64,000 nucleotides of DNA from Phycisphaerales bacterium (GTDB lineage Bacteria > Planctomycetota > Phycisphaerae > Phycisphaerales > UBA1924). A program made the translations under genes and the position numbers. Of this stretch, positions 52,914 to 61,380 are shown in pieces (the first letter of the stretch is position 1; each line of letters starts with the position of its first letter). The DNA lies in assembly GCA_029260345.1 (NCBI GenBank), contig JAJDDK010000001.1, positions 124,001 through 188,000 on the forward strand. Reading direction: 5' to 3'. The notes below the pieces were generated by a model. That model ran no database searches. It was not told where the DNA came from and worked only from the letters and a program-made list of their open reading frames with translations.

Positions 52914-53293
52914 AGCTCAACCACGACAAACTCAACACCCTCGCGGCGCAGCTCACCTCTGAAAACACAAACCCGCTCTCACACCACGATCGCGAACTCC
53001 TCGCAGCCGCGCTCCTGCAACTGGCGGCCAGCCAGGACACGATCGCCCGCCAGTCGCGCCTCCTCCAGCTTCACGGCGAATTGCGGTCTCGCATCCATGA
53101 AATCGCTAATTCCGCGCTCATATCGATGCAAGTGCGGCTGGACACGCCCAACTCGTTGAGTTCATTTGACTTCGAGGGCGCAGAAGCCGCACGCACTCAA
53201 TTGCTTGCGTCAATCGAGTCCGCCAACACCACGCGAGCGACCCTCGCCGCGACGCTGGCCTTTGTTCGCCGCCTGATCGGACCGTCGCTGTGA
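52910..53293 (+). CDS. Small helical protein of unknown function
   Basis: 127 residues, almost entirely helical (HHDRELLAAALLQLAASQDT, IARQSRLLQLHGELRSRIHE, ARTQLLASIESANTTRATLA). No signal peptide or membrane helix is seen, so it is probably cytoplasmic. The ATG overlaps the stop of the upstream gene by 4 nt. Base composition is like that of its neighbours. Function unknown. Confidence 0.75.
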   Translation: MKLNHDKLNTLAAQLTSENTNPLSHHDRELLAAALLQLAASQDTIARQSRLLQLHGELRSRIHEIANSALISMQVRLDTPNSLSSFDFEGAEAARTQLLASIESANTTRATLAATLAFVRRLIGPSL

Positions 53294-53366
53294 TCACTTC
53301 CGGATTCCTGCGGTTGCGAAAAATTGCTCACAAGAAATCGACGTGAAGCGAAACCCAGAAAGATGG

Positions 53367-53417
53367 TTGACGGTTTACGACGGGTGTAGTAGGCTGGTTC
53401 TCCGACACCTGTAGTAG
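53367..53417 (+). promoter_or_regulatory. Promoter and probable BlaI-type operator
   Basis: TTGACG (53,367-53,372), 17 nt, then TAGGCT (53,390-53,395) forms a weak promoter. TGTAGTAG occurs twice (53,385-53,392 and 53,410-53,417), overlapping the -10 and the likely start site. TGTA-containing half-sites of this kind are typical targets of BlaI/MecI repressors. Confidence 0.45.
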
Positions 53418-53435
53418 ACCAATGGGGCCGCTCAC

Positions 53436-53846
53436 ATGACTCGTCGACCACCGGAACTTGGAGCCGCGGAGCTGGAGGTCCTTAAGGCCCTCTGGGATCA
53501 CGGCCCGGCCACCGTCCGCGAAGTGCGGGATGTGCTGCAGCAGCGGGGCAAATCCGTTGCGTACACGACCGTCCTCACCTTCCTCACGCGGCTCGAGCAA
53601 AAAGGCTGCGTCCGGAGCGACAAGTCCGGGCATGCGTATATCTACCAATCCAAGGTGACGCGCGATCGCATCATTGGCAGCCGCATCAAAGACACGATGA
53701 AGCAGCTTTTCGACGGCGCCGCGGCGCCGATGGTGCTGCACCTCATCGAAAACGAAAAGTTCTCCGCAACGGAGCTCGCGGAGCTGCAGAAGCTCATCGA
53801 AGACCTGGCTCAGGATCGGGAGGGGCCGGCGCCAAAGCGCCGCTGA
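53436..53846 (+). CDS. BlaI/MecI/CopY-family transcriptional repressor
   Basis: 136 residues. The winged-helix DNA-binding domain spans about residues 8-75: LGAAELEVLKALWDHGPATV, REVRDVLQQRGKSVAYTTVL, TFLTRLEQKGCVRSDKSGHA. The remainder is a dimerisation part with a cleavage-prone linker in homologs. In related systems a membrane M56 protease cleaves the repressor, and such a protease is encoded next, 6 nt downstream. TGTAGTAG repeats in the promoter region suggest autoregulation (inference). Confidence 0.93.
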   Translation: MTRRPPELGAAELEVLKALWDHGPATVREVRDVLQQRGKSVAYTTVLTFLTRLEQKGCVRSDKSGHAYIYQSKVTRDRIIGSRIKDTMKQLFDGAAAPMVLHLIENEKFSATELAELQKLIEDLAQDREGPAPKRR

Positions 53847-53852
53847 AACGCC

Positions 53853-56777
53853 ATGGATGCAGCAGCCCTTTACGATGCGCTCTGGCGCAACGCCCTCGGC
53901 GTGATCCCGCTTGTTCTCGCCATCGCGATCTTGTGCCGCCTGGCGCCGCTGCGGGCCGCGACGCGCCACACGCTTTGGACCGTTGCGCTGCTTTCACTTT
54001 TCATCCCCCCTGTTATTCCGCGATTGAACGTTGATTCCTGGTTCGCCAGCGCACCAATCACCGTCGCTGAAAAAGACCTTGCCGCACTTCCTGTGGATCG
54101 AAAGCCGATCGCCGCACCGGCCATCACACCCGATCCGCTGGCGCACCTTCGAGCAGCGCCGCTCAAAGAAACGTCGGCCCTGACGACAAAACCCGCTTCA
54201 ATCGGTTGGGGCAAGACGCCGAACGACCACAACCGGGAAACGAATCGCTCATCGCGTTCAACGACCGAGCGGGCCTCAACAACGACTGAAAAATCGTCAA
54301 CGTATGTCAAGACGAAGTCCACGAACGCAAAGCCGCAGAAGCAGGCATCCAAGCCATCCTCACCCGCGTCGAATGCGAATGATCTGAAGCCGTTGGTCGT
54401 CACGGCGCCAAAGGCTGAATACACCGCGCCAATCACCGACCCGGCGCCGCTGAACTACGCCAAGTCGTTGCTGCAAAAGACTGAAAAACTCAGTGAAAAT
54501 CGCACGCACGAAAGTGCGCCGGTTCGTGAGTACGCACCCGCAACGACGCCTCTTTTATCACTGGCGCGTTCCACCGTGGCGCCGCTCTTCGAGCGCGAAA
54601 CCTACGCGCCGTGGATCGCTGAAGCGAAGATACTCCGGGATTCCATTCTCGCGCTTCCGCCCGTCCCCGTGGTCATTTGGGTTGGCGGCGCCGCGATCAT
54701 TGCATTGATTGCCGCCGTTCGCATTGCGATGCACCGCCGCTTGCTCACGCGATCACTTCCCGCCTCCGTGCGCGTGCAGATGATGGTGGACGACTGCGCC
54801 GACGCCTTCGGCATTCGCCGTTCGCCGACGACGTACATGGTGCTTGATCGCGTGTCGCCCATGATCTGGTGCGGCCTTTCCCCGAAACTGATTCTCCCGA
54901 TCGAACTGTGGAGAGAACTCGATGACGCCGGCCGCCGCGCCGTCGTGCATCACGAACTTGCCCACCTGAAACGCCGCGATCACTGGCTCCGCTGGGCGGA
55001 ACTGGCGGTCGGCTGCGTGTACTGGTGGCACCCGATGGTGTGGTGGGTTCGCAAGAAGATCCGCGAAGAAGCGGACAACTGTTGCGATGCGTGGGTCACG
55101 GCGCTCCTGCCGACCGAGCGCCGCGCGTATGCGACAGCTCTTCTGCGAACCAAGGCGTACTTAAATGAAACGACCACGACACCGGGCCCGGTCGGCCTCG
55201 GCGTCACGACCGCGACAGCCAAGCGCTTCGCGAGGAGATTGACCATGGTGATGACGCATCGGACCAAGCCACACCTCTCGATGACCGGACTTCTGATTGC
55301 CGCGACGTTCGCCACCGTCGCCTCAATTGCGACGCCAATCTGGGCGTGCCCGCCGGACCATCACAAGAAGAGCGCCGAAGAACACGCGGCGATGCACGCG
55401 CCAAAGGCGCCAAAGGCTGAAAAAGCGCCAAAGGCCGCGAAGGCGCCGAAGGCTGAGAAGGCTCCAAAACCTGACGAGGCCGACTCCACCTTCGAACGCT
55501 TCATGGAAGGAAAAGAAGGCAATGGCGACAACCTCGATGCGCGCCTTCGCGAACTGGAGCAGCGCCTCAATCGCGCCATGCAGAATGTTGAGGGCTTGAT
55601 CGCCGCGCCTGAGGCGCCGTCGCCGGCGGCCCCGCCGATCGCGGGCTTGCCCCCGGCCTATGCCGGCGCCATGCGCGCGGCTCAGGAAAGCAATGAGCTG
55701 ATCGACAAGGACTACGTTCTTCCGAAAGACAAACTCGAAAAACTCACCGTGCTGATGTCGCGTGACGATGTCCCGGTTCTGATCATCCCCGGCGACGACA
55801 AGATCACCGTGCGCGCCACCAAAGCCAATCACAAGATCTTCGGGGCGTTTGTGTCCGTCATTAATCCAACGCCCGGCAATGAAGTCTTCGCAATCTCCGA
55901 AGGCAAACTCAAGGATTTCTCAAACCTCATGGTGCTCGGCTCCGTGCCGATCCGCGTGCGTCCCGGCGATGAATCGATCACCGTGTATGGAAGCGATCTT
56001 GAGCGCAAAGTCGTCGCCGCATTCGCGCAGATGATCGATCCCGATGGCTTCAAGGCCAAGGGCGCCACATCTGACGACAAGAATGTGTCACAAAATCAAA
56101 TGACAGCGGCGCCCACTATGCGTCACGGCATCGAAGCCCAGGCCAACACCGCGATGAACAAGGCTCGCGCGCTGGCGGCGGAAGCTGATCGACTCGAAGC
56201 CCTCCGCTCCGAGATTGAAGCGAAAGTCTCAGTCGTCGAAGCGGAAGCGGAATCGATTGAAGACGAAGCGGACCGCGTCGCCGACGAAGCGGAAGAAATG
56301 CTCGAGCGCGCCGAAGAAATTGCGGAGGAAGCAGAGCACGCGGAAGCCGCCGACGCCCGCTATCGCAAGGTCGCCGAGGCCGGTTCACTTCGCGCCGAAG
56401 CGGAAGCTCGTCGTGTTTCAGCCAAAGCGCTGCTCGCGCAGGCCGAAGCGGTGATGCGCCAGGCTGCCGTGCTCGAAGCGCAAGCCGAAGCCATGGAGCA
56501 CCGTGCCGATGCGCTCCGCGAACAAGTCGAAGAGATCGAAGATTCCATCACCGATCACCTCGATTCGCTCGAAGCGTCCCTTCAGGATCGTTACGACAAG
56601 CTGTATGAAATCGTCCGCCAGCAGGCGCACCAGATCGAGCAGATCATCGAACAGTACGAGAATCGACTCGGCCAGGACATCGACGGTCGTCTGGCCCAAC
56701 AACTGAAGCAGCAGCTCAATGTCATTGATCGTGCTGCGGAACAACGTGTGGTCGTTCGCAACGCCGCGAACAACTGA
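53853..56777 (+). CDS. M56 (BlaR1-like) membrane metalloprotease with coiled-coil exterior
   Basis: 974 residues. Hydrophobic helices at about 14-30, 42-56, 271-290, 384-398 and 478-498 match the BlaR1/MecR1 membrane part. The zinc protease motif HELAH (367-371) is intact, with a possible third ligand Glu near 406. A long Thr/Lys/Pro-rich loop (about 70-240) is inserted between the second and third helices. After the last helix there is no penicillin-binding domain; instead there are Ala/Lys/Pro repeats (about 515-540), two related units of about 60 residues at 627-672 and 685-730 (VPVLIIPGDDKITVRA and VPIRVRPGDESITVYG), and a long coiled coil from about 756 to 960. It probably cleaves the BlaI-type repressor encoded just upstream in response to an unknown envelope signal. 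Confidence 0.9.
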   Translation: MDAAALYDALWRNALGVIPLVLAIAILCRLAPLRAATRHTLWTVALLSLFIPPVIPRLNVDSWFASAPITVAEKDLAALPVDRKPIAAPAITPDPLAHLRAAPLKETSALTTKPASIGWGKTPNDHNRETNRSSRSTTERASTTTEKSSTYVKTKSTNAKPQKQASKPSSPASNANDLKPLVVTAPKAEYTAPITDPAPLNYAKSLLQKTEKLSENRTHESAPVREYAPATTPLLSLARSTVAPLFERETYAPWIAEAKILRDSILALPPVPVVIWVGGAAIIALIAAVRIAMHRRLLTRSLPASVRVQMMVDDCADAFGIRRSPTTYMVLDRVSPMIWCGLSPKLILPIELWRELDDAGRRAVVHHELAHLKRRDHWLRWAELAVGCVYWWHPMVWWVRKKIREEADNCCDAWVTALLPTERRAYATALLRTKAYLNETTTTPGPVGLGVTTATAKRFARRLTMVMTHRTKPHLSMTGLLIAATFATVASIATPIWACPPDHHKKSAEEHAAMHAPKAPKAEKAPKAAKAPKAEKAPKPDEADSTFERFMEGKEGNGDNLDARLRELEQRLNRAMQNVEGLIAAPEAPSPAAPPIAGLPPAYAGAMRAAQESNELIDKDYVLPKDKLEKLTVLMSRDDVPVLIIPGDDKITVRATKANHKIFGAFVSVINPTPGNEVFAISEGKLKDFSNLMVLGSVPIRVRPGDESITVYGSDLERKVVAAFAQMIDPDGFKAKGATSDDKNVSQNQMTAAPTMRHGIEAQANTAMNKARALAAEADRLEALRSEIEAKVSVVEAEAESIEDEADRVADEAEEMLERAEEIAEEAEHAEAADARYRKVAEAGSLRAEAEARRVSAKALLAQAEAVMRQAAVLEAQAEAMEHRADALREQVEEIEDSITDHLDSLEASLQDRYDKLYEIVRQQAHQIEQIIEQYENRLGQDIDGRLAQQLKQQLNVIDRAAEQRVVVRNAANN

Positions 56778-56942
56778 CGGACTTTCAGATTAACGCCGGA
56801 CGCCGCCTCCTCGCGCGTCCAGTGGATAGTGCGCTGACGCGGCGGCCTTGTGGGTATCGCCACCCGCCCACGGGCCGTCGCGCCAAGCGCCATCGCCGCG
56901 CTCAATTTGGGCCGCATTCACCGCTTCCACGGAGCCTGAACA

Positions 56943-59900
56943 ATGCGTTTCTCACGGAAGATGCTGACGACCGGAGCGCTCCTGCTCACCTTGCTCGTTT
57001 CATCAAACGTGCGCGGCGCCGAACCGGACCCCGCACTGCGCAGCTACCACGCCGCCAACGGATTCCTCAATCGCGGCATGAACGAACTCGCCGCTCGGGA
57101 ATACGAAGCGTTTCTTGAGCAACGTCCCGATCACGAGAACGCGCCGACCGCTCGGTATGGCCTCGGTGTGGCGCAGTTTCGAATGAATCAGCTTGAGGCG
57201 TGCGTGACGACGTTGACGCCGCTTTTGAAAGTGCAGGACTTTGAGTTCGCGACGGAGACGGACCTGCTCATCGGCCAGGCGCAGCTCACAACTGGGATGT
57301 ACGCGCCCGCTGCGGAGCGATTCGAAGCCATTGTCAAGCGCGATCGGAATCATGCATCGGCCCCCGCCGCTGGCGCACTTCTCGTGGAATCGCTCTACCG
57401 CGCCGACGACGCGGCCGGCGCCGAACGCGCTGCGGATTCATTCCTGCGCCGATGGAGCCAGGACGAACGAAGCGACCGCGTTCAATTTTTCTTTGCCCTC
57501 GCCGCAATGTCTGATGAGCGTTACGACGTCGCAGCCGATCGGTTTGAAACACTTCTGGAAACAACGCCCAAGAGCTCGCTCGCCGCGCAATCGACTCTGC
57601 TCGCCGCTCAATGCCGCCAGCAGGAAGGCGCCCTCGCGCAGGCTGCTCGGTTTTACGAACACGTCATTGAGCAGGCCAACGACGCGCTCATGCCTGATGC
57701 GCTGTTTGGCCTTGCCACCATCCTGCAATCCAATGGGCAGCCGGACGACGCGGCACTGTTGCTCGACGAGTTCCTTCGCCGCAGTCCGGATGACGCCCGA
57801 GTCGCCGACGCCAAATTGCGCCGTGCACAAATCTGGTTCGGCAAACGTCGCTATGACCGCGCTGAATCGTTGCTCACGGAAGTGTCACAACTCGACAATG
57901 CGGATGACGCCGCCGTCGCGTACTGGCAGGCCAAATGCGCCTTGCGCAGCGATGAACCGCAGAAAGCGGCACAGCTTCTCGCCACAGCGATCGACGCCAG
58001 CGCCGATCACACACTGGCGCCGGAGATGAATTACGACCTTGCCGTCGCATTGGAGCGCGCCGGCGAGATCAAAGACGCCCGCCGCGCCCTCGAACAGTTT
58101 GAACGCCGCTATTCGGATCATGCGCTCGCGTCCGAAGCGCTCGCGCTGCACGCTTCACTGGCACATCAATTGGGCGACTACACCGACAGCGCCGCGGCGT
58201 GTCAGACCTTCCTGGAATCCAATCGCAATCATCCGCAGGCGCCCGCCATGCAGTACCTCCTGGCGGAAAATTTCTATCTCAATGGGGAACTGAGCGACGC
58301 GGCTGAAGCATTTGAGATTGCCATTAAGACCAGCGGTGATTCCGACCACGTCATCCGCGCCACCTTCCGCCTCGGCGTGATTCGATATCAGCAGGGTAAG
58401 TATGGCGACGCGGCGCCGCTCCTCACGCGCGTCCTGACCGAAGCGCCCAAGAATGAAGCATTCACGTCGGCCTCTCTTATGCTCGGCGAAATCGAGTTTG
58501 CGAACCGCAACTGGAAAGGCGCGGCGTCCTCATTCGAACAGTACATCGCCAACCGTGGCGCCCCGGACATCGATCAAGCACTCCTCAAGCTCGGCATTGC
58601 ACGCCAGCGGCAGGACGATCTGACCGACGCTCTGCGCGCTTTTGATCAACTCCTCCGTGATTTCTCAACCTCCGATGCGGCGACGCACGCACAGTTCGAA
58701 CGCGGTCAAATCCTTCTCGTTCAAAATGAGACCGACGAAGCTGTTGAAGCTTTTGAGTACGTGATCAAAGCGGATGACGCGGATCGCTTCCTGGCGCCGG
58801 CGCTCAACCACCTTGGCGCCATCGCCGCGCAGCGCAATGATCACGACGCGGCAATTGAGCATCTCACTCGCGCCGCGGAAGTGACGGAGGACGATGCGCT
58901 GCGCGCCGAAACCCTCAACCGTCTGGGCCGCTCGCTCGCCGCCAATGGGCGCTCCGCCGAAGCCGCGGCGACCTTTGCGGCACTTCATGAAGAGCAGCCG
59001 GACAATCGCTATGCGCTGGAATCGCGCGCACGGCAGGCCCTCGCGCTCGCCAAGGCAGGTGACTCCGAACAGGCGCTGGCGCTCATTGAAGAGATCGAAC
59101 GCAACGGCGTTCAGAATCTTGATCCACGCCTTCTCGGCGCCCTTCGATATGAAAAAGCGTGGCGCTTGCGCGAATCAGGGCGCTCCGGCGACGCCGCCAA
59201 CGCATACCGCGTGCTGCTCGCCGGCGAGATCGATGAAAGCCTGCGCGTTCATGCGCTCATCGAAGCCGCCGACCTCGACATCGCCGCATCACAGTTCGAC
59301 CGGGCCGCTACAGCGCTGCGCGAAGCGCTCGCGCTGCTTGAACCGGGACGCCTGAACAACCCCGCCCTGCGCGCCGGCGCTCAATACCGACTCGGCCTTG
59401 CGTTGCATCGAACCGGCTCTCACAACGACGCCGCCGAATTGCTGAACGAGTATCTGCGCTCGGACCATATTGACGATTCGCTCATCGCCGCTGCCAATCT
59501 CATGGCGGGCGAATCGCTGTATCAGCTCGGTCGCCATCGCGCCGCAGCAACATGCTTTAGCTCCGTGGTTGAAGCCAGCGACGACGACGAACAGATCGCC
59601 TCGAGCCTCCTGCGGCTCGGTGAATGCGAAGCCGCCGGCCAGAAGTGGGCCGCGAGCGAACGCGCCTTTGCTGACTATCTCGATCGTTTCAGTGAACAAT
59701 CCCTTTGGTTCCAGGCCCGATTCGGCCAAGGCTGGTCGCGCGAGAATCTCGGGCGGCACGACGACGCCATCGACGCCTATCGCGAAGTCGTCAATCGGCA
59801 CGAAGGCCAAACTGCGGCGCGTGCGCAGTTCCAGATCGGTGAGTGCCTGTTCGCGCAGCGCAAGTTGCAGGACGCCGTCGCTGAGTTTCTGAAAGTGGAT

Positions 59901-60095
59901 TTGCTGTACGCCTATCCGCAGTGGTCTGCCGCCGCGCTGTACGAAGCGGGCCGCTGCTTTGAAGCGCTGGGCCAGCCCGCGGAAGCGCGCCGACAGTTCG
60001 AACGTGTGCAGACTGAATTCTCCGACACACAGTGGGCGCCGATGGCGGCGTCACGCCTCGCCGCCGCGCAAAGCAATTCTCTCCCCGCGCGCTGA
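56943..60095 (+). CDS. Large exported TPR-repeat protein
   Basis: 1,050 residues with a signal peptide (MRFSRKMLTTGALLLTLLVS, cleavage near RGA, residue 25) and then TPR-like repeats almost to the C-terminus (RSYHAANGFLNRGMNELAAR, FRLGVIRYQQGKYGDAAPLL, QFQIGECLFAQRKLQDAVAE), about 25-30 units by eye. TPR arrays bind other proteins; this one would lie in the periplasm. GGAG 8 nt before the ATG supports the start. It follows the M56 protease gene by 165 nt and precedes exbB by 39 nt, so it is probably the first gene of the ExbB/ExbD unit. Confidence 0.88.
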   Translation: MRFSRKMLTTGALLLTLLVSSNVRGAEPDPALRSYHAANGFLNRGMNELAAREYEAFLEQRPDHENAPTARYGLGVAQFRMNQLEACVTTLTPLLKVQDFEFATETDLLIGQAQLTTGMYAPAAERFEAIVKRDRNHASAPAAGALLVESLYRADDAAGAERAADSFLRRWSQDERSDRVQFFFALAAMSDERYDVAADRFETLLETTPKSSLAAQSTLLAAQCRQQEGALAQAARFYEHVIEQANDALMPDALFGLATILQSNGQPDDAALLLDEFLRRSPDDARVADAKLRRAQIWFGKRRYDRAESLLTEVSQLDNADDAAVAYWQAKCALRSDEPQKAAQLLATAIDASADHTLAPEMNYDLAVALERAGEIKDARRALEQFERRYSDHALASEALALHASLAHQLGDYTDSAAACQTFLESNRNHPQAPAMQYLLAENFYLNGELSDAAEAFEIAIKTSGDSDHVIRATFRLGVIRYQQGKYGDAAPLLTRVLTEAPKNEAFTSASLMLGEIEFANRNWKGAASSFEQYIANRGAPDIDQALLKLGIARQRQDDLTDALRAFDQLLRDFSTSDAATHAQFERGQILLVQNETDEAVEAFEYVIKADDADRFLAPALNHLGAIAAQRNDHDAAIEHLTRAAEVTEDDALRAETLNRLGRSLAANGRSAEAAATFAALHEEQPDNRYALESRARQALALAKAGDSEQALALIEEIERNGVQNLDPRLLGALRYEKAWRLRESGRSGDAANAYRVLLAGEIDESLRVHALIEAADLDIAASQFDRAATALREALALLEPGRLNNPALRAGAQYRLGLALHRTGSHNDAAELLNEYLRSDHIDDSLIAAANLMAGESLYQLGRHRAAATCFSSVVEASDDDEQIASSLLRLGECEAAGQKWAASERAFADYLDRFSEQSLWFQARFGQGWSRENLGRHDDAIDAYREVVNRHEGQTAARAQFQIGECLFAQRKLQDAVAEFLKVDLLYAYPQWSAAALYEAGRCFEALGQPAEARRQFERVQTEFSDTQWAPMAASRLAAAQSNSLPAR

Positions 60096-60134
60096 TTTGT
60101 TCCCATTCCTCCGTTCTCAGGAGGCGACGACGCC

Positions 60135-60929
60135 ATGCTTTCATTCATCACTCCGCAAGCCGTCTCTCTGATCGCCGCTGCAAATCCGGCCGGCGCCGCG
60201 CCGCCAAACTCAGCGCAAGTCACCAGCGTGTGGGATTTCGTCCTCAAAGGCGGATTCATGATGATCCCCATCGGGATCTGCTCACTCGTGATGCTTGCCG
60301 TCGCTGCTGAACGCGCGCTGTCAGTTCGCAAACGCTCCGTCATCCCACCCAGCTTCCTGCCCGGGCTAAAAAAGAAGTTCAGCGAACCCGGCGCCGATCC
60401 CGCCGCAGCAATCAGCTATTGCAAGAAGAACGACAGCCCGATCGCGCGCATCTTCGCTGCGGGCCTGAAGCGTTTGCACCTTCCGCTTGAGACACTGGAA
60501 CGACACATCTCCGAAGCAGGCGAGCGCGAAATCATCAAATTGCGCAAGAATCTTCGTGCGCTCTCGATCATCGCCGCGATCACTCCCCTGCTCGGTCTGC
60601 TCGGAACCATCTTCGGCATGATTTCCGCGTTCCAGACCGTCGCCGTCACGGGCGATGCACTAGGTCGCACGGAGTTGCTCGCCAGCGGCATCTATGAAGC
60701 GCTCATCACGACCGCGGCCGGTCTCATCGTCGCGATCCCGGCGCTCATTCTCTACCACTGGCTCAGCGCAAAAATCGACAAGATCGTTCACGAGATGGAC
60801 CTGATGACGCTCGACTTTGTCGAGACGTACGCGCTGCCAAGCCTCGCCGCATCGCCACGACGTCTGCGCTCGGAGCATGCTGACAACGGCGCCGTCGTCG
60901 AACCCGCCGTCGCGGCCATCGAAGACTGA
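60135..60929 (+). CDS. exbB: MotA/TolQ/ExbB proton-channel family protein
   Basis: 264 residues with an AGGAGG 9 nt before the ATG. Three membrane segments: GGFMMIPIGICSLVMLAVAA (about 38-58), IIAAITPLLGLLGTIFGMIS and ITTAAGLIVAIPALILYHWL. The family signature around TPLLGLLGTIFGMISAFQTV is present. With ExbD it uses the proton gradient to power an envelope process. The gene is followed by exbD across 25 nt. The partner that receives the energy is not a recognisable TonB or TolA in this window. Confidence 0.92.
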   Translation: MLSFITPQAVSLIAAANPAGAAPPNSAQVTSVWDFVLKGGFMMIPIGICSLVMLAVAAERALSVRKRSVIPPSFLPGLKKKFSEPGADPAAAISYCKKNDSPIARIFAAGLKRLHLPLETLERHISEAGEREIIKLRKNLRALSIIAAITPLLGLLGTIFGMISAFQTVAVTGDALGRTELLASGIYEALITTAAGLIVAIPALILYHWLSAKIDKIVHEMDLMTLDFVETYALPSLAASPRRLRSEHADNGAVVEPAVAAIED

Positions 60930-60954
60930 TCCTCGTTTCGCTGAGAACTACGCC

Positions 60955-61365
60955 ATGATTCGTTCCGCCGCGCCATCCAGCGACACCGCCATCGAGATCA
61001 CGCCGATGATCGACATGGTCTTTCTGCTGCTCATCTTTTTCCTTGTGGCGACGACGTTTCACCAGACGGAGCGTGAGTTGCAGATTGCGCTTCCGCATGC
61101 CGCCAGCGCCGCGCCGATCAGCGTGGCCCTGCGCGAAATCGTGATCAACGTCGGGCCGGATGGCGAAATCATCGTTGCCGGCGAAGAAATGCCGCCCGAA
61201 GCGTTGCGATCCCTCATCGAAGAGGCCGTCGCCGCCAACCCTGAACAAAAAGTCTCCGTCCGCGGCGATCGCGCGACGCCCTACGCCAACGTCGTGCGCG
61301 TGCTCGACCTCTGCAAAGGCGCCGGCGTGCAACAACCATTTCTCGACACCGTTCCAAATTCCTGA
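60955..61365 (+). CDS. exbD: Biopolymer transport protein ExbD/TolR
   Basis: 136 residues from the ATG at 60,955. A short cytoplasmic start precedes one membrane helix (ITPMIDMVFLLLIFFLVATT) with the essential Asp in PMIDMVF. The periplasmic domain ends VSVRGDRATPYANVVRVLDL with CKGAGV, the usual C-terminal fold. Residue pattern and length fit ExbD. An in-frame open stretch upstream overlaps exbB and is not used. Confidence 0.93.
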   Translation: MIRSAAPSSDTAIEITPMIDMVFLLLIFFLVATTFHQTERELQIALPHAASAAPISVALREIVINVGPDGEIIVAGEEMPPEALRSLIEEAVAANPEQKVSVRGDRATPYANVVRVLDLCKGAGVQQPFLDTVPNS

Positions 61366-61380
61366 TTCGCGCCACCTGCC

